Shown: positions 1 through 6,456, numbered from the stretch's first letter. The stretch: DNA of 8,364 nt from Pseudomonadota bacterium (GCA_021845835.1 JAJZVE010000181.1:1-8364); one strand, 5' to 3'. Translations and numbers: made by a program. Notes: generated by a model from the sequence alone, not told the origin.

Positions 1-8
1 CGGACGTC

Positions 9-1277
9 TCAGGCGCCGGCCGGCCCGCTCGCGAACATCGCCACGAACGCGCCCGCCTTGTGCCGCCAGTCGGCGGCGGCGGCGGCGGCGTGGCCGCCGG
101 CGCGCAGGCGCTCGCGCAGCGCCGCATCACCGCGCAGCGCCAGCATCGCCTCTGCGATCGCGGCGACCGCGTGGCCGTCCACCAGCAGGCCGTTGACGCC
201 GTGGCGCACCGCATCCGTGCTGCCGCCGTCGCTGCCGGCGATCACCGGCAGGCCGCAGGCGTTGGCCTCCAGGAACACGAGGCCGAAGCCTTCGGTGTCG
301 CCGTTGGCGAGCCGGCGGTTGGGCATGACGAACACGTCGCCGAGCACGTAGTGCTGCACCAGCTCCTCGCCGGCCACGGCGCCGGCGAACACCACCTTGT
401 CGGCGACGCCGCAGTCCGCCGCGATGGCGGCCAGCGCCGGGCGGTACGGGCCGTCGCCGACCACCAGATAGCGGCTGTCCGGATACGCCGCCGCCACCGT
501 GGCGAAGGCGCGGATGGCGTGGTCGATGCCCTTCTTCTCCAGCAGCCGGCACACCGAGACGAACACGAAGCAGCCCGCCAGCCCGTGCTGCGCCACCAGG
601 TCGGCCGGGCGCGGCAGCGGGCGGAAGCGGGCGCCGTCCACCCCGTTCTCGATCAGCCGGATGCGCCCCTGCCCGGCCGCGCCCAGCAGCTCGTCCACCA
701 CGCCGGCGGTGAAGCGGCTGACCACGACGATGTGGTGCGCGGCCAGCAGCGCGCGGCGGCGGCGGTCCAGCCGCACGTCGTAGTCGTCGCGCGTGGTGAT
801 CTCCTCGCCATGCACATAGACCGCGCGCGTGACCCAGGGGGCGCAGACGCGCAGCGCGCCGAGCAGCCAGGCGCTGGCGACCAGCTCGCCGACGCACACC
901 GCCGCCACCCGCTCGCGCAGCAGGCAGCGCGCCAGCACCGCCAGCAGCCGGGCGCGGATGGCGGCGTCGTGCAGGCGGAACCACGCCCGGCCCAGCCGGC
1001 CGGGGAGCGCGCGGCCGGGAGCATCGGCGTGCATCACGGTGCGCAGCAGGTTCAGCCGGATCACCGGGTACGGCGCCAGCCGGTCGTGCTCGCGCCAGGC
1101 GATCAGCGGCAGGCCGTCGAGGTAGCTCAATTTCGGCGCGATCACCGTGATCGCGCCGTCGGCGTGGCGGGCGAGCGCGTCATAGACGTTGGCCGAGCCG
1201 CCGCGCACCGGGGGGAGGTTGTTGGTGACCAGCAGGATGCGGCGGCGGGGCGCGCGCGGCGCCATGTCATGCGGCAT
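9..1277 (-). CDS. GT4-family glycosyltransferase
   Basis: This gene encodes a retaining GT-B glycosyltransferase of the GT4 family, expected to move a sugar from an activated donor to a growing glycan at the cytoplasmic face of the inner membrane. Numbering from the chosen start (422 residues), an N-terminal Rossmann strand runs into a glycine-rich loop (PPVRGG, 22-27). VHGEEITT lies near residue 155. The C-terminal donor domain shows CRLLEKKG near 243-250, VVGDGPYRP near 272-280 and the E-x7-E signature in EGFGLVFLE (329-337), followed by GLPVIAGSDGG. The open frame extends 48 codons further upstream, but that part is an arginine/cysteine/proline-rich shadow of the deacetylase gene. Two starts are possible: ATG at 1277, overlapping the deacetylase stop by 11 bases, or ATG at 1265, one base after it. 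Neither has a clear ribosome binding site, so translational coupling is likely. The acceptor and donor cannot be read from the sequence. Confidence 0.93.
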   Translation of the reverse strand: MPHDMAPRAPRRRILLVTNNLPPVRGGSANVYDALARHADGAITVIAPKLSYLDGLPLIAWREHDRLAPYPVIRLNLLRTVMHADAPGRALPGRLGRAWFRLHDAAIRARLLAVLARCLLRERVAAVCVGELVASAWLLGALRVCAPWVTRAVYVHGEEITTRDDYDVRLDRRRRALLAAHHIVVVSRFTAGVVDELLGAAGQGRIRLIENGVDGARFRPLPRPADLVAQHGLAGCFVFVSVCRLLEKKGIDHAIRAFATVAAAYPDSRYLVVGDGPYRPALAAIAADCGVADKVVFAGAVAGEELVQHYVLGDVFVMPNRRLANGDTEGFGLVFLEANACGLPVIAGSDGGSTDAVRHGVNGLLVDGHAVAAIAEAMLALRGDAALRERLRAGGHAAAAAADWRHKAGAFVAMFASGPAGA

Positions 1278-2331
1278 CGGGCGGCCGGGCGGGCGGGGCG
1301 GACAGCAGCGCCGGCAGCTCCGGCGCGGCCACGAAGCGCACGCCGAAGCGGCCGGCCAGCAGGTCGAGGATGGCGGACAGCCGGTCGTAGAACAGGTGCA
1401 GCCCGGCCCGGCTGCGCACATACGGATTGTGCCCGACGCTGAGCGAGGAACTGTGCAGGCTCAGCGCCAGCAGGTTCTGCCGGCGCCGCAGCAGCACGCC
1501 GACCAGCCGCCCGACCGCGGTCGCGTCGTTGCCCTCCGGCGACAGCGTGATGCGCTCGGCGCAGCGGGTCCAGGCCAGCAGGCCGGGCAGACGCGCGCGG
1601 GCGATGCCGCGGTACTGCGGCTCGGCGGCGGCGAGCCAGCGGTAGGCGCGCGCGGCCGGCCGGCCGCCCCAGCCGACGATGCTGCGGCACAGCGGCAGCT
1701 CCAGCAGCCGGCGGGAGCGGCCGAACCAGAAGCTGCGGTAGTCGCTGGCGGAGAAGTCCGGTCCCGCCTCGTCGGCGAACGAGGTGCAGGGGGCGATGCT
1801 GGTGTCGACCAGGAAGCCGTGGCGTTCCAGCAGCGCCGGCGTGTGCGCCCCCAGCCCGTAGCGGCCGGCGCGGAAGATCAGCGGGTCGGCGCCGAAGCCG
1901 GCGCGGAACGCCCGCATCAGTTCCAGCAGCTTCCGTTCCTCCTGCGCCGCCGGCAGGTTGCCGGCGAAGGAATTGCGCACCTCCGCCGCCTCGCGGAACG
2001 GCGGCGTCACCCACGGGTGCAACTGGATGCCGACCCGGCACTGCCCGCGTTCCAGGCGCGCGCGCAGGCTGGCGACGATGGCGGCGTCCTGCAGCACCGG
2101 GTAGGTGAGCAGATAGGTCGGCACGGCGCGGTAGGCGCCGAGGATGCCCTGCAGGTCGGACAGGTGGCGCATGCAGGCGACGTCGTGGGCGACGCCGCGC
2201 ACCGGCCGCAGCCAGTCGAAGTCCTCCTCGGCGTCGATCAGCACCGTGGCCAGCGGCTCCGGCGCCGTGGCCGGCGCGGGGGCGGCGAAGCCGGCGGCGA
2301 TGTCGGGCGCGGGCGTGGCCGGACGTTGCAT
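1267..2331 (-). CDS. WalW-like polysaccharide deacetylase family protein
   Basis: The 354-residue product resembles the WalW-type branch of polysaccharide deacetylases, found in lipopolysaccharide and exopolysaccharide clusters and presumed to remove N- or O-acetyl groups from sugars. An acidic motif IDAEEDFDW (32-40) stands where NodB-type enzymes have their catalytic and metal-binding aspartates. GIQLHPWVTPPF (101-112) supplies a probable metal-ligand histidine (H105). FRAGRYGLG (153-161) matches the R-x-G-x-Y segment of NodB motif 3, and SLHSSSLSVGHNPY (291-304) gives a late histidine motif. The classical H-(S/T)-x-x-H motif is absent, which fits the WalW branch but leaves the reaction unproven. 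Residues 10-28 are Ala/Pro-rich and not a convincing signal peptide, so a cytoplasmic location is likely. It is the first gene of a minus-strand pair, with its stop codon overlapping or abutting the start of the GT4 gene. The ATG at 2331 is the first start in frame; no strong ribosome binding site precedes it. Confidence 0.85.
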   Translation of the reverse strand: MQRPATPAPDIAAGFAAPAPATAPEPLATVLIDAEEDFDWLRPVRGVAHDVACMRHLSDLQGILGAYRAVPTYLLTYPVLQDAAIVASLRARLERGQCRVGIQLHPWVTPPFREAAEVRNSFAGNLPAAQEERKLLELMRAFRAGFGADPLIFRAGRYGLGAHTPALLERHGFLVDTSIAPCTSFADEAGPDFSASDYRSFWFGRSRRLLELPLCRSIVGWGGRPAARAYRWLAAAEPQYRGIARARLPGLLAWTRCAERITLSPEGNDATAVGRLVGVLLRRRQNLLALSLHSSSLSVGHNPYVRSRAGLHLFYDRLSAILDLLAGRFGVRFVAAPELPALLSAPPARPPDAA

Positions 2332-2464
2332 GGATGGAAGTGTCTATCGGAGGCGGCGGGGTTGCGCCAGCGCACGGGCGGCCGCCCGCATGATGGCAGT
2401 GCCGCAACGTGAAACCGCCTGCCGGCGGCCTGCAATGGCGGGCGGGAAGTGCTACATGTAACGC
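2332..2464. promoter_or_regulatory. Divergent intergenic region between deacetylase and mazE-like genes
   Basis: This 133-base gap separates two divergently oriented genes and so should carry both promoters, although neither has a convincing -35/-10 pair. It contains a perfect 14-base GC palindrome at 2375-2388 (with GGCC at its centre) and an 8-base palindrome TACATGTA at 2453-2460, described separately. A short CCGCC/GGCGG hairpin with a 4-base loop follows near 2416-2429. Confidence 0.5.
2453..2460. promoter_or_regulatory. TACATGTA palindrome, candidate MazEF operator
   Basis: A perfect 8-base palindrome ends 4 bases before the antitoxin ATG. It is an AT-rich patch in very GC-rich DNA, in the position where an autoregulating antitoxin normally binds. 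TACATG could also act as a weak -10 element with CTGCAA 17 bases upstream, which would place the transcript start almost at the ATG. Position and symmetry are seen; operator function is inferred. Confidence 0.4.
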
Positions 2465-2692
2465 ATGGCCGCGATCAGGACAGGGACAGAGCGGGTGCAG
2501 CGCCGGCGGGACAAGCTGCGGGCAGCCGGGCTGCGGCCGGTGCAGATCTGGGTGCCCGACACCCGGGCCGCGGGCTTTGCCGGGGAATGCGCCCGGCAGG
2601 CGCGGCTTATCCGGGAGAGCGAGACCCGAGAGAGCCGCGTCCAGGCAGAGGCCTGGTTCGCGGCGTCCGACACGACCGGCTGGACGGCGTGA
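2465..2692 (+). CDS. Antitoxin, MazE-like (DUF3018 family)
   Basis: The 75-residue product matches the DUF3018 'antitoxin MazE-like' family in both length and sequence. Arginine-rich residues 10-19 lead into the hallmark segment LRAAGLRPVQIWVPDTR (18-34), followed by GFAGECARQARLI and an acidic/aromatic tail. Family members bind and neutralise the adjacent MazF-type RNase and usually repress their own promoter as a complex with it. The N-terminal half would be the DNA-binding part and the C-terminal tail the toxin-binding part; this division is inferred from related antitoxins. The ATG at 2465 fits family length. The stop codon overlaps the toxin GTG by four bases (GTGA), ensuring coupled production. 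The pair sits between two polysaccharide transcription units and has no evident role in glycan synthesis. Confidence 0.88.
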   Translation: MAAIRTGTERVQRRRDKLRAAGLRPVQIWVPDTRAAGFAGECARQARLIRESETRESRVQAEAWFAASDTTGWTA

Positions 2693-3012
2693 GGCGCGGG
2701 GACCTGGTGACGGTTGCCCTGCAGGGCGAGCAGGGCAAGCCGCGGCCGGCGCTTGTCGTGCAGGCGGATCATTTCGGTGACCTCACCTCCGTCACCGTGC
2801 TGCCGATCACCGGCACGCTGATTGATGCGCCGCTGTTGCGGGTGCCGGTCGAGCCCAGCGAACGGAACGGGCTGAGCAAGCGCTCGCAGATCATGGTGGA
2901 CAAGCCGCAGACGCCATCGCGGAGCAGGCTGGGACCGGTGATCGGCCGGCTGGACGATGCGACCCTGGTCACGGTGAACCGCGCGCTGGCGGTCTTCCTC
3001 GGCCTCGCCTGA
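2689..3012 (+). CDS. MazF/PemK-type toxin, mRNA-cleaving endoribonuclease
   Basis: The 107-residue product is a MazF/PemK-fold toxin, a sequence-specific endoribonuclease that slows growth when its antitoxin is degraded. It begins RRGDLVTVALQGEQGKPRPALVVQ, with the RGD-like N-terminus and the conserved RP pair (R19). VTVLPITGTL follows, where T41 aligns with the conserved catalytic Ser/Thr region. Then come NGLSKRSQIMVDK (60-72) and GPVIGRLDDATLVTVNRALAVFLGLA, all typical of this subgroup. Arg19 and Thr41 suggest an intact active site. The frame stays open upstream to 2449 but that part only shadows the antitoxin. The GTG at 2689, overlapping the antitoxin stop, gives the usual family length and begins exactly at the conserved domain. 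RNA target specificity cannot be read here. Confidence 0.9.
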   Translation: MRRGDLVTVALQGEQGKPRPALVVQADHFGDLTSVTVLPITGTLIDAPLLRVPVEPSERNGLSKRSQIMVDKPQTPSRSRLGPVIGRLDDATLVTVNRALAVFLGLA

Positions 3013-3014
3013 CG

Positions 3015-3061
3015 CGCAATCGCGGCGATTATGGCGATTGCGGGCGGCTGCCGCCGCAGCC
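3015..3061 (+). terminator. Tandem hairpins after the mazF-like stop, possible terminator
   Basis: Two bases after the toxin stop, CGCAATCGC (3015-3023) pairs perfectly with GCGATTGCG (3034-3042) around a 10-base loop. Four bases later GGCTGC (3046-3051) pairs with GCAGCC (3056-3061) around CGCC. There is no T-tract, so this is not a textbook intrinsic terminator. It may instead stabilise the toxin mRNA 3' end or act with Rho. Confidence 0.4.
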
Positions 3062-3109
3062 CGGGCGGCGGGCCGTTGCATAGCCGGATGTATCTGCCGG
3101 AGCCGGCGC

Positions 3110-3144
3110 GGTTGCACCGGCGCGCCACGCAGGTGCAACCTGCG
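3110..3144 (+). repeat. Overlapping inverted repeats with mutually exclusive pairings
   Basis: GGTTGCACC (3110-3118) is perfectly complementary to GGTGCAACC (3132-3140). The second arm is also part of a smaller hairpin in which CGCAGGT (3128-3134) pairs with ACCTGCG (3138-3144) around a GCA loop. The two pairings compete for the same bases. This could be an RNA switch-like leader or a DNA operator; which strand or form matters is unknown. Confidence 0.45.
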
Positions 3145-3202
3145 GCATCCTGACGGAAGCGGATCATTGCCCATTGCGCGGAGGCGGGCTAAAGCTCGGC
3201 GT

Positions 3203-3220
3203 GCGGCAGTGTCCTGCCGC
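3203..3220 (+). repeat. Perfect 7-bp hairpin upstream of fkbM-like gene
   Basis: GCGGCAG (3203-3209) pairs with CTGCCGC (3214-3220) around a TGTC tetraloop, 54 bases before the methyltransferase ATG. No T-run follows, so attenuation by an intrinsic terminator is unlikely. It would lie in the 5' leader if the weak promoter-like pair near 3167-3195 is used. Confidence 0.4.
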
Positions 3221-3274
3221 CGGCCACGGGAACGGCTCACCGGGTCGGTATTATGCCGGTCCGCGCTAGCAGGA

Positions 3275-4213
3275 ATGAAGAAGGTCGCGAAAGCAATCAT
3301 CGGGCATTTGGTGTTTCGTGCGCCGTGGGGTGCCCGTGAAGCCATGCTTGACGCATGCCTGAGGCGAATCGGCATAGCCGAGATGCGCACACGCTTTCTT
3401 CCAAAATGCAATATTGTGGAAGTCGGAGCGGTGGGCGACCGCGGCATTGTGACAAGCGTGTGGAACGATACGTTTGTACTGACAGAATATGGAGAAAGTG
3501 GAACCTTCGCGCCGACAGTGACGGCAGCGTTGATAGACTTCTTTGGAAGCACAGGTGGAACTTATTTGGACATAGGCGCCAACATCGGCCTTATGACGAT
3601 CCCGATCGCCCGCAACCCGCTTATCCGCTGCCTCGCATTCGAGCCGGAGCCTGTCAATTTTGACTTTCTGAAACGCAACGTCGCGCGCAATGCGCCCGAA
3701 GGCAACATCGAATTCCTCAACGTCGCATTGTTTCACAAACACGACTCACTGTCGCTGGCGATCGCTGATCGCAATATTGGTGACCATCGGCTGACGAGGG
3801 AGAGTGTGTCAGGGCGCGACACCGTTCAAGTGCAGGCAGTTCCGCTTGATGATTTTCTCGACCGGATCGTCGGCCCATTAGCCGTGAAGATCGACACTCA
3901 GGGCGCCGAGCCGTTTATCATCGCTGGTGGTCAAAGGGTGCTGGCTCGGGCAGGTTTGCTGGCGATCGAGTTCTGTCCCTACCTGATGCGCCAACTTGGC
4001 GGCGATCCGGAAATCGTCATCAATCTGGTGGCGTCTTTCGACGAAGCGGCGGTCATGAGCGGCGGCAGGGCCGAAACGCCAAATTTCATGCCACCCGCTG
4101 AAGCACAAAACATTCTTCGCAACAAACTAAATACGGCTGCGGATTCCGACTCCGACTATCTCGATATCCTGGCGCTCCGAAAGCCCGATCCTGCCTGCAG
4201 ACCAGACCTATGA
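3275..4213 (+). CDS. FkbM-family SAM-dependent methyltransferase
   Basis: The 312-residue product is an FkbM-type methyltransferase, a class that transfers a methyl group from S-adenosylmethionine, usually to a hydroxyl of a sugar or other small acceptor. In a glycan locus it probably O-methylates a sugar. The SAM-binding core starts with TYLDIGANIGLMTIP (motif I at 98-105). It continues with AFEPEP (121-126, the acidic ribose-binding loop) and VKIDTQGAE (204-212, the family's KIDxxGxE signature), then LLAIEFCPYL. Residues 1-90 form a family-typical N-terminal extension. ATG at 3275 is the best start in a frame open much further upstream, because sequence before it is low-complexity; AGGA directly abuts this ATG, too close for an ideal ribosome binding site, so ATG at 3344 is an alternative. 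Base composition drops to about 55% G+C at 3421-3540 by hand count, suggesting separate acquisition. Its stop overlaps the convergent GT9 gene by six bases. Confidence 0.9.
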   Translation: MKKVAKAIIGHLVFRAPWGAREAMLDACLRRIGIAEMRTRFLPKCNIVEVGAVGDRGIVTSVWNDTFVLTEYGESGTFAPTVTAALIDFFGSTGGTYLDIGANIGLMTIPIARNPLIRCLAFEPEPVNFDFLKRNVARNAPEGNIEFLNVALFHKHDSLSLAIADRNIGDHRLTRESVSGRDTVQVQAVPLDDFLDRIVGPLAVKIDTQGAEPFIIAGGQRVLARAGLLAIEFCPYLMRQLGGDPEIVINLVASFDEAAVMSGGRAETPNFMPPAEAQNILRNKLNTAADSDSDYLDILALRKPDPACRPDL

Positions 4214-5344
4214 TGCCGGCAAGCTGAGATACTGGAGGCGCGCCATCGTCGCGGCGAATGCCGTCTCCACGGGAAGGTCGGCGACCGGCCCATCGGTGCG
4301 CACCAGCGTGGCGTTGCTGCCGCTGCCATAGCCGCCGCTGTACGGCAGGTACGACCGGAAGCCGCCATAGGCACCGAGCAGAATCACCCCCGGCGTGCCG
4401 ACCGCGTTGGCCAGATGCGCCGGCCCGCTGTCGATGCCGATGAACAGATCGGCCCGGCGGATCACCTCGGCCGTTTCCAGCACGCTCAGCTTGCCGCACA
4501 GCGAGCGCTGGCGGGCGCCGTCCTGCCTTGCCACGACGGGATCCAAACCGACCTCCACGACGGCCAGCGACGGATCGGCCGCGAGCAGACGGGCGACCAG
4601 TTCGCGCCACTTGTTCGCGGGCCATGAGCGCTGCGGGTCGAGGGACAGGCAGTGGACGGCGAAGAAGCGGCGCGGCAGGGCCAACGCATTCACCGCGGCG
4701 ACGTCAGCTTGCGAGCGCACCATCTGCGGACCGTCGGTCAGCCGGGGCAGGCCGGCATTGAGGCACTGCACGTCCAGCAGGCAGCCGAAATCGTAATACG
4801 TTTGCACCGTCGGCAGTCCCGGCGGGTTGACGTGGCGAATGCAGCACAGCGGGCATTCATAGTCAGTGTAGTGCAGGTTCCATACTGTCTGAAACAGGTT
4901 CAGACGCTGCAGGAACATCCATTCGGTCAGGCAGCGCACGACGAGGACGTCATCCACCGCGGGATAGCTGGCCGGCAGCGCGGCGTGGGGCGCGGTGGTG
5001 ATCCAGCAGATGCGCGCGGCGGGAAAGCGCGTGCGGGCCAACCGGGCCACGGGCTCGGCGGCGACGATGTCGCCCATGCGTTCCAGCGCCACGATGGCCA
5101 CTGCCGGCCGCCGGTCGCCGGACAGCCGGCGGGCCAGACGGGCGGCGCTGAACGGCAGGCCCGGCAGCAGCGCCAGCATGTGCAGCACTGCCCGACTGCG
5201 TCCGGCCGGCGTGTCGCGCCGCAGCGTCCAGTAGAGACCGCGCAGGAAATCGCGGGCAAGGCTCACGCGGCTGTCCGGTCCGGGCTGTATGTGCCGCCTC
5301 GTTGCATCAGAGGGACGGTACCGATTCCCGCCCGGCGTGTCCAT
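4208..5344 (-). CDS. GT9-family (heptosyltransferase-like) glycosyltransferase
   Basis: The 378-residue product belongs to glycosyltransferase family 9, the ADP-heptose:LPS heptosyltransferase superfamily, which acts at the inner face of the cytoplasmic membrane. The N-domain signature VALERMGDIVAAEPVARLAR (near 85-104) is the family's R-x-GD-x loop. The C-domain carries RRADLFIGIDSGPAHLANAVGTPGVILLGA (296-325), the classic DSGPxH donor-binding motif. The substrate may not be heptose, since related proteins occur in many polysaccharide clusters. An unusual cysteine cluster, CPLCC (164-168), lies in the middle with further cysteines at 188 and 194. ATG at 5344 has GGGGA four bases upstream; GTG at 5266 is an alternative that would skip 26 weakly structured residues. 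The gene follows the GT2 gene with a 62-base gap on the same strand, so co-transcription is likely. It ends in the methyltransferase gene's 3' end, leaving no room for a terminator between them. Confidence 0.9.
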   Translation of the reverse strand: MDTPGGNRYRPSDATRRHIQPGPDSRVSLARDFLRGLYWTLRRDTPAGRSRAVLHMLALLPGLPFSAARLARRLSGDRRPAVAIVALERMGDIVAAEPVARLARTRFPAARICWITTAPHAALPASYPAVDDVLVVRCLTEWMFLQRLNLFQTVWNLHYTDYECPLCCIRHVNPPGLPTVQTYYDFGCLLDVQCLNAGLPRLTDGPQMVRSQADVAAVNALALPRRFFAVHCLSLDPQRSWPANKWRELVARLLAADPSLAVVEVGLDPVVARQDGARQRSLCGKLSVLETAEVIRRADLFIGIDSGPAHLANAVGTPGVILLGAYGGFRSYLPYSGGYGSGSNATLVRTDGPVADLPVETAFAATMARLQYLSLPAS

Positions 5345-5406
5345 CGCGTCCCCGCGGCACGGCGGTACGGGCAGGCGTGAAATTCAGGCATCATCGGTCA
5401 GCGACC
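5345..5406. other. Short gap between GT2 and GT9 genes
   Basis: A 62-base spacer separates two genes on the minus strand. Apart from the GGGGA preceding the GT9 ATG, I see no terminator-like hairpin with a T-tract and no promoter, which supports read-through from the GT2 gene. Confidence 0.4.
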
Positions 5407-6453
5407 TTACTTGTCGGCCTTCGCACGAAGGGCCGGCGGATCGATAACGAATCGTTCCGCTGTGCTGTAGCGCCGTTCGTCCGCGGCGCTACAGCCAGAA
5501 TTTCCGCGCAGCAGCAGGCGCAGAAACAACGTGAGTTCACCGACTTCCCGCGGGTCCAGCAGCCAGGCGCGCACGGCAAACCCCAGCGCCGGCCACGGCC
5601 GGGCGTTTGAGAGGTTGTTGATCGCCAGTCCCTTGTAAATTCCATACAGCACCCATCGGATTTCACGCCGGAAATTCCACAGCGTGCTGTCATGCCGTGC
5701 GTGCCGCCAGCCGGCGGCATAGGCGCCCGTAAGTCGTCGCGGCGACCACGTCAGGCTATTGATGTCGCGCCGCCAGGCGTAGAAGCTGCGCTCGAGAAAA
5801 TAGCATGACGCAAATACGGAAATCTTCGAAAGAAAAATGCAATCCTCATAGTAATAAAAAAAACCCTCGTAGAATCCGCCAATCTTCTGGATGCAGTCTT
5901 TTTTGATGAGGGAGGCGCCGATATGCAGCCAGAAATTGCCGATCAGGTGACGGGTCAGCTCCGGCGACTGCAGGCGAACGAGATCGTCGCGCAGCCGATC
6001 ACCCGCACAGGATTGCGAGATGAGCGGCGCCGCCTCCGTCGTGCCATCGTGGTGCAAGCTCTGATAATTGCCGGCGACCCAAGCCGCATCCGGAAACGCC
6101 CGGAGCACGGGCAATACGTCGTCGATCCGTCCCGGCAGCCAGAGATCGTCGTGATCAATGAAGCCGATCCAGTCGCCGCTCGCCTGCCGGATGCCCAGGT
6201 TGCGCGCCGCGCAATGTCCGCCGTTGCGGCGCTGGCGGACCACCACGACCCGCGCATCGGCGGCGGCAATCCGCTCGATCGCCGCCAGGGTCTCCTGGCG
6301 CGTGGACGCATCATCGACCAGCAGAAGTTCGTGCAGATGCGGGCCGGCAGCCGCAAGGACAGATTGGGCCGCCGCGTGCAGAAGGTCGGCGGGCGTGTTG
6401 TAGATAGGGCAGACGACGCTGATCCGAAGCACAATGGGGTTCGTCGGGATCAT
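5407..6453 (-). CDS. GT2-family glycosyltransferase
   Basis: The 348-residue product has the GT-A fold of glycosyltransferase family 2, inverting enzymes that use nucleotide-diphosphate sugars. Numbered from the ATG at 6453, ISVVCPIYNTP (near 11-21) opens the Rossmann core. LLLVDDAS (43-50) gives the nucleotide-binding aspartates and RNGGHCAARNLGI (76-88) is the usual NxGxxxARN segment. GFIDHDDLW (97-105) provides the DxD metal motif, and FFYYYEDCIFLSK (198-210) holds the ED acceptor motif near the probable catalytic base. The remaining 130 residues include hydrophobic, amphipathic stretches that may associate with the membrane. The frame extends 11 codons upstream to a TTG at 6486, but the ATG at 6453 is preferred because AGGAG lies just upstream. 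A run of eight T on the coding strand (forward A-run at 5856-5863) inside the Phe-Phe-Tyr stretch is a potential slippage site. The gene leads the GT9 gene and faces away from the flippase gene. Confidence 0.92.
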   Translation of the reverse strand: MIPTNPIVLRISVVCPIYNTPADLLHAAAQSVLAAAGPHLHELLLVDDASTRQETLAAIERIAAADARVVVVRQRRNGGHCAARNLGIRQASGDWIGFIDHDDLWLPGRIDDVLPVLRAFPDAAWVAGNYQSLHHDGTTEAAPLISQSCAGDRLRDDLVRLQSPELTRHLIGNFWLHIGASLIKKDCIQKIGGFYEGFFYYYEDCIFLSKISVFASCYFLERSFYAWRRDINSLTWSPRRLTGAYAAGWRHARHDSTLWNFRREIRWVLYGIYKGLAINNLSNARPWPALGFAVRAWLLDPREVGELTLFLRLLLRGNSGCSAADERRYSTAERFVIDPPALRAKADK

Positions 6454-6456
6454 GTG

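Larger units (their letters stand above)
3013..3274. other. Non-coding stretch rich in inverted repeats, upstream of fkbM-like gene
   Basis: About 260 bases lie between the toxin stop and the methyltransferase start. The frame of the downstream gene stays open back to 3038, but its translation is a low-complexity Arg/Ala/Cys string with no family resemblance. Four perfect inverted repeats are visible: 3015-3042, 3046-3061, 3110-3144 (two alternative pairings) and 3203-3220. A weak promoter-like pair (TTGCCC at 3167, TAAAGC at 3190, 17-base spacing) lies between the last two. It may be a terminator, a promoter and a structured leader, or decayed mobile DNA. No transposase remnant is recognisable. 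Confidence 0.5.

Noticed and set aside
60..1442. Long plus-strand open frame of 460 codons opposite the GT4 gene
   Set aside because: Its translation is a repetitive His/Arg/Ala/Val string with no domain, typical of an antisense frame in GC-rich coding DNA, and the minus strand carries clear GT4 motifs.
1189..2412. Plus-strand open frame of 407 codons opposite the deacetylase gene
   Set aside because: Low-complexity Arg/Ala/Gly/Gln translation; the opposite strand encodes recognisable deacetylase motifs.
2449..2688. Upstream extension of the mazF-like frame
   Set aside because: It lies on top of the antitoxin in another frame and its translation is Arg/Gly-rich with no toxin similarity; the GTG at 2689 gives family length.
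3038..3274. 79-codon N-terminal extension of the methyltransferase frame
   Set aside because: Low-complexity Arg/Ala/Cys sequence across several hairpins; the ATG at 3275 gives a normal FkbM length.
2452..3552. Minus-strand open frame of 366 codons opposite mazEF and the methyltransferase start
   Set aside because: It crosses two genes and a non-coding gap without resembling any family; the plus-strand genes match known families.
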